5,803 nucleotides of DNA from Desulfobacterales bacterium (GTDB taxonomy: Bacteria > Desulfobacterota > DSM-4660 > Desulfatiglandales > JALVZP01): the NCBI GenBank assembly GCA_027064285.1, contig JAMOPX010000218.1, positions 1-5,803 of the forward strand. Reading direction: 5' to 3'. The notes beneath the pieces are model-generated. The model saw only the letters and a program-made list of their open reading frames with translations. It had not been told where the DNA came from and did not search any database. Each line of letters begins with the position of its first letter. The first letter of the stretch is position 1. Below are positions 1 through 5,199 of this stretch, in pieces. The translations under genes and the position numbers were made by a program.

Positions 1-528
1 GTTGCACCTGGTATTCTGATATTTAAGTGGTCACTTCAGTCCATAGGAAGGCTTGGATGGCTGGCTTGTTTTGTTTATATTGCATGTGGTGCACTGAGGC
101 TGGCCAGATTCAATGTGCATGCAAGAAATGGAAAAGAGGTTTCTTATTTTAAAGGTCTTCCTATCCCAGCTGCAGCAAGTTTTGTAGCCTGTATTATACT
201 ATTTTCTAAGATAATAATGCTCCACTGGAATCCCCTTTTTATCCTTATCTCTGTTTATATGATATCTTTTCTTATGGTAAGCAATATTAATTACTTAAGT
301 CTGAAGGGTGATGAATTAAGTCAAAGAAGACCTTTTAATGTGCTTGTCACTACTGTGCTTTTTCTTGTGCTTATAGCATATAAGCCAAAATTGATCATAC
401 CTATTTTGGTCTTGGCTTATGTTATATCAGGGCCTATCCTTTTCCTGTATGGGCTTTATAAAAATAAAAAGATTTCAGTAAAAGCTGAAAAAGTAAGTGT
501 TGGTGGATATGAGGATAACAGGAGGTAG
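1..528 (+). CDS. pssA: CDP-diacylglycerol--serine O-phosphatidyltransferase (class II phosphatidylserine synthase), 3' part
   Basis: This integral membrane enzyme joins CDP-diacylglycerol and L-serine to make phosphatidylserine, the precursor of phosphatidylethanolamine. The frame is open from base 1, so the 5' end lies outside the window; 175 residues and the stop are visible. The CDP-alcohol phosphotransferase catalytic motif (DG..AR...G...D...D) should lie just upstream and cannot be checked. What is visible is typical of the family: VAPGIL at the edge, then ALRLARFNV near visible residues 31-39, YFKGLPIPAAA near 48-58, and LMVSNINY around 91-98. Several hydrophobic segments follow (about 57-75, 77-95 and 112-152), then a basic tail. 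The gene ends in tandem TAG TAG and overlaps rsmD by 20 nt, which suggests cotranscription and coupled translation. Family identity is recognised from motifs; the organism's use of the product is inferred. Confidence 0.92.
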   Translation, partial: VAPGILIFKWSLQSIGRLGWLACFVYIACGALRLARFNVHARNGKEVSYFKGLPIPAAASFVACIILFSKIIMLHWNPLFILISVYMISFLMVSNINYLSLKGDELSQRRPFNVLVTTVLFLVLIAYKPKLIIPILVLAYVISGPILFLYGLYKNKKISVKAEKVSVGGYEDNRR

Positions 529-1063
529 TAGAAAGGGACTTGTACTTGAGTCTCCCAAGGGAAGAGGTATAAGGCCGAGCAGTGATTATATCAGACAGGT
601 AATATTCAACATTATTGGGCATGATCTATCTAACAAAAAAGTTCTGGATCTCTTTTCAGGCACAGGCATACTTGGGATTGAGGCCTTAAGTAGAGGTGCG
701 GAACAGGTGTGTTTTGTAGATAATTCTTCTAATGCATTAAAACTGGTGATAAAAAATCTTCAGATAGCAGGTTTTAAAAATAAGGCTCATGTGGTAAAAA
801 GGGATCTCACAAAAAAGAACTCCTTTAGATTAAAGGGAAAATTTGATATTGTTTTTGTTGATCCCCCATATGATAAGTCGCTTTTAAAAAAAACCTTAGA
901 GATAATGCCTGTTCTTATGCTGTTGCAGGATAATGCAATAATAATTGGGAGGTCTTCTAAAAGAGAATCTCTGTCGTCTTATGTTAATCAGATGAGACTT
1001 CTGGATATGAGAAAATATGGAGACACCAGACTGTGGATATATAAATTTGGGAGGGAAGAATGA
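509..1063 (+). CDS. rsmD: 16S rRNA (guanine(966)-N(2))-methyltransferase RsmD
   Basis: RsmD transfers a methyl group from SAM to the exocyclic N2 of G966 in 16S rRNA during assembly of the 30S subunit. The 184-residue product has the whole family pattern. It opens with MRITGG, followed by IRPSSDYIRQVIFNII (about 21-36), which matches the usual RP(T/S)xDxxRexlFNil. SAM motif I is LDLFSGTG (46-53), and the acidic end of the next strand is VDNS (70-73). The catalytic DPPY is at 118-121, and YGDTRLWIY (170-178) is near the C-terminus. I chose ATG 509 because family members start with MRI. GTG 497, TTG 500 and GTG 503 are in frame and would add two to four residues. The ribosome site is poor (GGTGG very close to the ATG), consistent with coupling to pssA. 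The stop overlaps the coaD start as ATGA. Confidence 0.95.
   Translation: MRITGGSRKGLVLESPKGRGIRPSSDYIRQVIFNIIGHDLSNKKVLDLFSGTGILGIEALSRGAEQVCFVDNSSNALKLVIKNLQIAGFKNKAHVVKRDLTKKNSFRLKGKFDIVFVDPPYDKSLLKKTLEIMPVLMLLQDNAIIIGRSSKRESLSSYVNQMRLLDMRKYGDTRLWIYKFGREE
1049..1055 (+). promoter_or_regulatory. Ribosome binding site of coaD
   Basis: GGGAGGG lies within the last codons of rsmD, with the GGAGG core ending 5 nt before ATG 1060. It fixes the coaD start at the ATGA overlap. Confidence 0.75.
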
Positions 1064-1566
1064 AGGAAAGGGTAGCCATATATCCCGGAACATTTGACCC
1101 TATCACAAATGGGCACATGAGTATAATAAGAAGGGCTTTGGAGATATTTGATAAGCTTATAGTGGCTATCTTGATAAATCCTCAAAAAAAGCCTCTTTTT
1201 TCTATAGAAGAGCGGATCTTTATGATAAAAGAGGCCACCAAAGGAATGGGAAATGTGGAAGTAGACACTTTTGAGGGTCTTTTAGTGGACTATGCTGTAA
1301 AAAAAGAAGTAAATGTTATAATAAGAGGTCTTAGAGCTACCTCTGACTTTGAGTTTGAATTTCAGATGGCACTCATGAACAGAAAGTTGAACCGTTCTGT
1401 TCAATCTATATTTCTCATGACAGACTATAAATGGTTATATGTAAGTTCCAGTATAATAAAAGAAGTATCCAGTTTTGGAGGCGATGTAAAAGGACTTGTT
1501 CCTGATATAGTCAATGAAAAACTAAGAGAAAAGTTCAGGCAAAAATCGGAAGGAGGTAGATCATGA
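1060..1566 (+). CDS. coaD: Phosphopantetheine adenylyltransferase (CoaD)
   Basis: CoaD catalyses the fourth step of CoA synthesis in the cytoplasm: 4'-phosphopantetheine plus ATP gives dephospho-CoA and pyrophosphate. The 168-residue product is close to the usual length of about 160. It shows the nucleotidyltransferase signature near the N-terminus: PGTFDP (9-14) and TNGH (16-19), with the catalytic His at 19. Next come the family blocks NPQKKPLFSIEERI (40-53), RGLRATSDFEFEFQMA (89-104) and LMNRKLN (105-111). The second nucleotide-binding motif, YVSSSIIKEV (127-136), is the bacterial CoaD form of ISSTxxR. No key residue seems to be missing. The gene starts inside the rsmD stop (ATGA) and its own stop overlaps the next ATG in the same way, so it sits mid-operon. 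The rsmD-coaD pairing is common in bacteria. Confidence 0.97.
   Translation: MKERVAIYPGTFDPITNGHMSIIRRALEIFDKLIVAILINPQKKPLFSIEERIFMIKEATKGMGNVEVDTFEGLLVDYAVKKEVNVIIRGLRATSDFEFEFQMALMNRKLNRSVQSIFLMTDYKWLYVSSSIIKEVSSFGGDVKGLVPDIVNEKLREKFRQKSEGGRS
1550..1557 (+). promoter_or_regulatory. Strong ribosome binding site of the IHF-like gene
   Basis: AAGGAGGT is a full-length match to the anti-Shine-Dalgarno sequence, 5 nt before ATG 1563. It is the strongest site in the window, which fits high expression of an abundant nucleoid protein from within an operon. Confidence 0.85.
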
Positions 1567-1847
1567 CAGTTACAAAAGAGGTGCTTGTAAACAAGATATA
1601 TGATGAAGTAGGGCTCAGTAAATCCGCTTCTAAAAAGGTAGTAGAGGCATTGATAGAGTTAATAAAAGAGAGCTTAGAAAGAGGAGAAAATGTTCTTATA
1701 AGCGGTTTCGGGAAGTTTGTAGTGAAAGAGAAAAGACCCCGTCGAGGAAGAAATCCCCAAACAGGTGAAGAGATCCAGTTAAAAGGCAGAAGAGTAGTTA
1801 CATTCAAGATCTCAAGTATATTAAAAAAGAAAATAAATCAATCTTAA
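1563..1847 (+). CDS. HU/IHF family DNA-binding protein, integration host factor alpha-like
   Basis: A small (94-residue) basic nucleoid protein that binds the DNA minor groove as a dimer and bends it sharply, with roles in chromosome compaction, recombination and promoter architecture. The fold is recognisable throughout: an N-terminal helical pair (about 3-40, with GLSKSASKKVVEALIELI), the turn motif ISGFGKFVV (46-54), and the beta-arm with RGRNPQTGEEI (61-71). Within the arm, the Pro of RNP is the residue that intercalates into DNA. The C-terminal RRVVTFKISSILKK (76-89) resembles IhfA (ARRVVTF) more than HU, which usually has xxVPAF there, so I favour an IHF-alpha-like identity but give no symbol. 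Whether it forms a heterodimer with a partner encoded elsewhere is unknown. The start overlaps the coaD stop (ATGA) and the stop overlaps the convergent rlpA stop. Confidence 0.92.
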   Translation: MTVTKEVLVNKIYDEVGLSKSASKKVVEALIELIKESLERGENVLISGFGKFVVKEKRPRRGRNPQTGEEIQLKGRRVVTFKISSILKKKINQS

Positions 1848-2614
1848 AGGGCAATTATAAAGGTGTCTTTAAACCCTATTTCTCTAAGCTTTTTCTCTAT
1901 AAGATTTGCCTTTCCAAGGCTTTTTGCACCCGACACAATAACTCTATAAAGAGGGTTGGCATATCTGTCTGTCCCTACATGTATTTCTACATGTTTAAAT
2001 ATTACACTGAGTCTGTCCACTAATCTCAATGCATTCTTTCTGTCCCTGAATGCCCCTACCTGAACCCCAAATCTGCCTGTTTTAGTATCCACAACTTCTA
2101 CCGCAGTTTTCACACCAACAGGAGATTTGATCTTTCCCATTTTTTTACCCAGCACAACAATTTCCACAGGTGCTGTTCCAGGTCCTATCATTCCTATGTC
2201 TTTTGCTGCTCTATAAGATAAATCTATTATCCTATTTTTTACAAATGGACCTCTGTCATTTATTTTCACTATTGTGGTTTTATTGTTTCTTAAATTTCTC
2301 ACCAACACATATGTTCCAAAAGGAAGAGTTTTATGGGCAGCGGTTCTTTTGTACATATTGTATATTTCACCACTTGCGGTCTTTTTTCCATGAAATTTTT
2401 TTCCATACCAAGAAGCTATACCTCTTTGAACAAGATCGGGTATAGTGCAATATCTGCTTTTATGAATAACATAGCACTTTATCCTTTTTGAAGGAAGTAG
2501 CATTATTTTATAGATAGGATAATAAGAGACCTTGATTTCCTTTTTTCCGCATCCTGAAAAGGATATAAGAAATAGCAAAACAAAAATTATTTTGATTATT
2601 TTTCTTTTTTGCAC
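1844..2614 (-). CDS. rlpA: RlpA family septal-ring lipoprotein with double-psi beta-barrel and SPOR domains
   Basis: RlpA proteins are outer-membrane lipoproteins. In Pseudomonas aeruginosa RlpA is a lytic transglycosylase that cuts denuded (peptide-free) glycan strands at the septum; E. coli RlpA lacks detectable activity. The 256-residue product has a basic N-terminus, a hydrophobic signal segment (about 8-20) and a lipobox SFSGC, so Cys22 should be lipidated. The double-psi beta-barrel domain runs from about GIASWYG (65-71) to 155. It includes FHGKKTASGE (74-83), TAAHKTLPFGT (91-101) and NDRGPF (119-124). Glu83, His94 and Asp120 have the same spacing (11 and 26) as the catalytic E120/H131/D157 set I recall for P. 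aeruginosa, so activity is plausible. A SPOR domain (about 180-256, GRFGVQVGAF first) should bind septal glycan. The start is GTG, with AAGGA 4 nt upstream; it overlaps the acyltransferase gene by 19 nt. Confidence 0.93.
   Translation of the reverse strand: MQKRKIIKIIFVLLFLISFSGCGKKEIKVSYYPIYKIMLLPSKRIKCYVIHKSRYCTIPDLVQRGIASWYGKKFHGKKTASGEIYNMYKRTAAHKTLPFGTYVLVRNLRNNKTTIVKINDRGPFVKNRIIDLSYRAAKDIGMIGPGTAPVEIVVLGKKMGKIKSPVGVKTAVEVVDTKTGRFGVQVGAFRDRKNALRLVDRLSVIFKHVEIHVGTDRYANPLYRVIVSGAKSLGKANLIEKKLREIGFKDTFIIAL
1908..1925 (+). terminator. Candidate intrinsic terminator of the + strand operon, inside rlpA
   Basis: GCCTT-TCC-AAGGC forms a 5-bp stem with a 3-nt loop and is followed directly by TTTTT on the + strand, about 60 nt after the IHF-like gene's stop. 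The layout is that of a Rho-independent terminator but the stem is short. It lies within coding sequence of the opposing rlpA gene, so codon constraint could produce it by chance. Confidence 0.4.
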
Positions 2615-3279
2615 GGAATCCTTACTCCGAAAAATTCATCGCACCATTTAGCATAGTTATTTAGAATATTTTGTAGTCTTTTTCTATAATACTCAACCTC
2701 TTCAGAAGATGAAAATCTAGAAGGGACTAATAAGGGATTACCTTGTCTTATTACTATTTTTGAAAAAGGCTTTGGGATGATGTATCTGTCCCATGAATTA
2801 AGAATCCAGAATTTGTTTGAACTCCACATCAATGGAACAATAGGAGCACCACTTTTGCTAGCAATTAATATAGGTCCTTTTTTTGCAACTCTGGGCGGAC
2901 CCAAAGGCCCATCTGCTAATATTCCGATAGACTTGCCTTGTTTTATATGCTCAATCATCTGCCTGAATGCCTTTAATCCTCCTCTGGTAGATGATCCTCT
3001 TACACATCCAAAACCTAAATGTTCTGCAATTCGAGCTCCGTATTCTCCGTCTCTGCTTTGGCTAATCAAAATAATAGGGCTTTTCTTTGCAAGATACCTT
3101 GCAAAGAAAAACATCCTTTGATGCCAGCTTACATAAATACATGGTGCTGAGGCATCTTTTCCTTCGATATATATTATGGAGCAGGTGCTAAGAAGAGCCT
3201 TTATTAAGGATGTTATAAAAGGAGGAACAAGATTTAACAAAAAAGGATCATACCATCTGAACACACCTTTAACAATCAA
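2596..3279 (-). CDS. DUF374-type lysophospholipid acyltransferase family protein
   Basis: A 227-residue protein of the DUF374 branch of the LPLAT superfamily, probably membrane-associated and acting on an acylated envelope lipid; the true substrate is not known from sequence. Family blocks appear in order: IYVSWHQRMFFF (48-59), ISQSRDGEYGARIAEHLGF (72-90), RGSSTRGGLKAF (94-105), LADGPLGPPR (121-130) and GAPIVPLMW (144-152). The glycerolipid acyltransferase motif HxxxxD is not intact: His53 is not followed by Asp at +5, which I believe is normal for this branch. The putative start is TTG, overlapping the M23 stop by 4 nt. GAGG lies 4 nt upstream, which is close, so the exact start is less certain; GTG at codon 6 is an alternative. 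A perfect 13-bp inverted repeat lies in codons 57-67. Members often lie near lipid A or envelope genes. Confidence 0.88.
   Translation of the reverse strand: MIVKGVFRWYDPFLLNLVPPFITSLIKALLSTCSIIYIEGKDASAPCIYVSWHQRMFFFARYLAKKSPIILISQSRDGEYGARIAEHLGFGCVRGSSTRGGLKAFRQMIEHIKQGKSIGILADGPLGPPRVAKKGPILIASKSGAPIVPLMWSSNKFWILNSWDRYIIPKPFSKIVIRQGNPLLVPSRFSSSEEVEYYRKRLQNILNNYAKWCDEFFGVRIPCKKEK
3081..3110. repeat. Perfect 13-bp inverted repeat with 4-nt loop inside the acyltransferase gene
   Basis: The arms TTTTCTTTGCAAG (3081-3093) and CTTGCAAAGAAAA (3098-3110) are exact reverse complements around ATAC. It lies about 170-199 nt into the acyltransferase coding sequence, over the codons for FFFARYLAKK just after the WH motif. 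No T-run follows on either strand, so it is not a standard terminator. Function is unknown. Confidence 0.95.
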
Positions 3280-4649
3280 TATCCCTCTATTCTTTTCAGT
3301 TTTCTGATAATGTTATTTCTAAGCCAATGATAGTCGAGCCATTCCTCAGGATTTACAAATATTCCATTTACCAAGATGCTAAAGTGAAGATGATCACCCC
3401 CTGCAAGTCCGGTTTGTCCTGTGAGGCCTATTATATCCCCTTTTTTTACTTCCTGTCCTTTTTTTACATCAATCCTACTTAGGTGTCCGTACAGAGAAAA
3501 GATTCCTTGCCCGTGATCAATAATTACTGTAAGACCATATATTCCCATTATTCCTGTATATATGACCCTTCCGCTGTTGGAGGCAGATACAGATGCATTT
3601 GCAACAGACGCCAAATCAATACCTAAATGTACCTGATGGTCTATGCACTTACCTTTATAAAAGTAAGCTCTATGATCTCCAAATCTGGCTGTGCATTTTG
3701 AGTTCCTTAGATATATCCATGCCCCTTTCCACAACCTCTTATGAGAGGTTTTTGAAGTAAGCTCTTTTATTAATCGATTATTTTTCTTTCTAAATTCTCT
3801 GTTTATTTTCAAAAACTTGTCTATATCCCTTGCGTTTTCAGGAAAGGCCAGATGAGAAAAAAAAGGAAGTACCTTTTTCAAGAAACTGTCTGTTATGATT
3901 ATACTCCTTTTTCTAAAACTTCTCTTTTTGATTCTATAGTAAAACCTAGCTATAGCTTTATTTCCTGCCCTGTCCTCAGCCCATATATAAAAATCTACAG
4001 GAAATTTAATATCATATGGTATACCGATATAGCAAACATAACGCTTAAATCTTTTGGAAGATGTGCCTATTGGATATGCGGGAAAGAAGAACTTGTTCAG
4101 ATATATTCCGGTACTTACAGTATCTTCTGAGACTTCATAAGTAATAAGCCCTGATCCACCTACTGAAAAATAATTCAGCCTGCTTAAAGGAACTATCTGA
4201 GGATGAATGGTGTCTATTTTTAACTTCTTGGTAAGAAGTTGTAAGTTCCCTTTGAAGCTGTTTCTCTTTGAGTAGTCCCAGGCATAAATCTTCAAGGTAA
4301 TATCTCCATCTGAAAATCCAAGTTTTAAGGGATTTAAAAGTACCTGATTTGTATATCTGTGTGTTCCTTTTCTGTTAAGTAAACCAGAATAAGAAAAACT
4401 TTTATCAAAAAAGATTTTCTTTTTCTTGCCTTGAATTAACTCTATCTTTATTCTTCTAATACCCATTTTCCTGTCTGATACAAAAAGAACAAATCTTTTT
4501 GAAGAGGAAAGATAGAGTGGAAGTCCTTTTACTTTTATGCATGGAGCTTCTTTTTCAAAAAACATCCACACAAGATAAGCAGAAAGGATAACAAGAATAG
4601 AAATCAAGCTTATTACGAAGCTGTTTTTATATGAACCTGTTTTCCACAA
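3276..4649 (-). CDS. Membrane-anchored M23 family (LytM-type) metallopeptidase
   Basis: A zinc endopeptidase of the LytM/Peptidase_M23 family that should cut, or help other enzymes cut, peptide crosslinks in periplasmic peptidoglycan. The 457-residue protein has one N-terminal membrane segment (about 11-31) and no obvious cleavage site, so it is probably anchored in the inner membrane. A beta-rich region (about 38-240) has two repeating-looking modules, ending in FYIWAEDRAGN, and may be Ig-like. A charged helical stretch (about 265-300) leads to the catalytic domain (about 318-440). Expected zinc ligands are all present: His341 and Asp345 in HLGID and His422 in HLH; His389 (YGHLS) and His420 complete the active site, so it is probably active, unlike degenerate EnvC/NlpD-type activators. 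The start is TTG with AGGAG 7 nt upstream. It begins 10 nt after the preceding gene's stop. Confidence 0.92.
   Translation of the reverse strand: MWKTGSYKNSFVISLISILVILSAYLVWMFFEKEAPCIKVKGLPLYLSSSKRFVLFVSDRKMGIRRIKIELIQGKKKKIFFDKSFSYSGLLNRKGTHRYTNQVLLNPLKLGFSDGDITLKIYAWDYSKRNSFKGNLQLLTKKLKIDTIHPQIVPLSRLNYFSVGGSGLITYEVSEDTVSTGIYLNKFFFPAYPIGTSSKRFKRYVCYIGIPYDIKFPVDFYIWAEDRAGNKAIARFYYRIKKRSFRKRSIIITDSFLKKVLPFFSHLAFPENARDIDKFLKINREFRKKNNRLIKELTSKTSHKRLWKGAWIYLRNSKCTARFGDHRAYFYKGKCIDHQVHLGIDLASVANASVSASNSGRVIYTGIMGIYGLTVIIDHGQGIFSLYGHLSRIDVKKGQEVKKGDIIGLTGQTGLAGGDHLHFSILVNGIFVNPEEWLDYHWLRNNIIRKLKRIEGY
4222..4240. repeat. 8-bp perfect hairpin inside the M23 gene
   Basis: AACTTCTT and AAGAAGTT are exact reverse complements separated by GGT. 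The hairpin covers codons for LLTKKL of the M23 protein. It is followed by A residues rather than T residues on the gene's own strand, so it is not a terminator. It may be chance. Confidence 0.7.
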
Positions 4650-4656
4650 TATATCT

Positions 4657-4661
4657 CTCCT
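4657..4661 (-). promoter_or_regulatory. Ribosome binding site supporting the TTG start of the M23 gene
   Basis: On the - strand AGGAG begins inside the TAG stop of the upstream membrane-protein gene and ends 7 nt before TTG 4649. It decides the start, since no ATG or GTG is equally well placed. Confidence 0.75.
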
Positions 4662-5187
4662 ATTTAAACCAGATAGAAAGCACTATAATTGCAAAAGATG
4701 GTAGCCATATCCACATAAATTCACTTTTTGCTACAATCTTTCCCCATTCACTAAAGAAGTCTTTTAATGTTAAAGGACATGCTACCAGAGGCTTCCAAGG
4801 AAACAGATATCTTTTCTGTGAAAATGGAGAAAAAAAGGCTACTCCCATACCTCCTGCTGTCATGGCATCTAATATTCCATGACTCATGGTAATAAGAAAG
4901 AATATGCTTTCGTAGAAAAACCAGCTTACAGAAAAAAGCCTTGCCTCAGGAAAATATAAATAAACAATTGTGCTACTAAGCAAAATAGCAAATAAAATAG
5001 AATGAAAAAAGCCTCTATGTCCAAAGAGACTTTTGTATGGTATGCCAAGCGCAAAAGAAAGCCCATCTATATCAGGAAAACAGGAGGCAATAACAGATAA
5101 CCATACAAATGAATGATCTGGATGTTTTGTAGAAATAGCAATCCCCACTGCCAGCCCTACTACTGCATGAGATACAAGAGAAGGCAA
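4660..5187 (-). CDS. Membrane-bound metal-dependent hydrolase-like protein (YdjM / DUF457 family)
   Basis: A 175-residue polytopic inner-membrane protein. Its pattern fits the YdjM/DUF457 family, annotated as membrane-bound metal-dependent hydrolases; no reaction is firmly established. Conserved polar residues occur where metal ligands are expected: SH at 6-7 in the opening MPSLVSHAVVG, FPDIDGL (37-43), GHRGFFHS (56-63) and SHGILDAMTAGG (102-113). The last group carries HxxxD. PFSQKRYLFPWKP (121-133) follows. Membrane segments are likely at about 8-20, 24-38, 60-78, 86-106 and 157-173. The start is TTG with AAGGAG 6 nt upstream, and family members commonly start with MP...H. The gene begins 10 nt after the hisG stop. 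E. coli ydjM is LexA-regulated, but I see no SOS box here, as expected for a gene internal to an operon. Family assignment is by motif only. Confidence 0.8.
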   Translation of the reverse strand: MPSLVSHAVVGLAVGIAISTKHPDHSFVWLSVIASCFPDIDGLSFALGIPYKSLFGHRGFFHSILFAILLSSTIVYLYFPEARLFSVSWFFYESIFFLITMSHGILDAMTAGGMGVAFFSPFSQKRYLFPWKPLVACPLTLKDFFSEWGKIVAKSEFMWIWLPSFAIIVLSIWFK

Positions 5188-5193
5188 ATTTTT

Positions 5194-5199
5194 CTCCTT
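5194..5199 (-). promoter_or_regulatory. Ribosome binding site supporting the TTG start of the DUF457 gene
   Basis: On the - strand AAGGAG overlaps the hisG TAA stop and lies 6 nt before TTG 5187, ideal spacing. The embedded stop suggests that ribosomes finishing hisG can reinitiate here. Confidence 0.8.

Noticed and set aside
886..893. A8 run in rsmD forming a T TTA AAA slippery-type sequence in frame
   Set aside because: A -1 shift here runs into a stop within about 15 codons and removes the conserved C-terminal YGDTRLWIY. The 0 frame encodes a full-length normal RsmD, so slippage would only be an error.
2581..2594. CAAAA-ATTA-TTTTG dyad at the start of rlpA
   Set aside because: Almost purely A/T and short, in the signal-peptide region; too weak to call.
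2777..3121. 114-codon open frame on the + strand opposite the acyltransferase gene
   Set aside because: It lies wholly antisense to a well-supported gene, has no convincing ribosome site or family resemblance, and its FFARYLAKK segment arises from the inverted repeat.
3439..3468. Direct repeat of CCTTTTTTTAC, twice within 30 nt
   Set aside because: It encodes the usual VKKGQEVKKGD motif of M23 peptidases, so it reflects protein conservation rather than a DNA repeat element.
4859..4883. GTCATGG and CCATGAC, a 7-bp inverted repeat with an 11-nt spacer
   Set aside because: It falls on the conserved SHGILDAM codons of the DUF457 gene; codon constraint and chance explain it.
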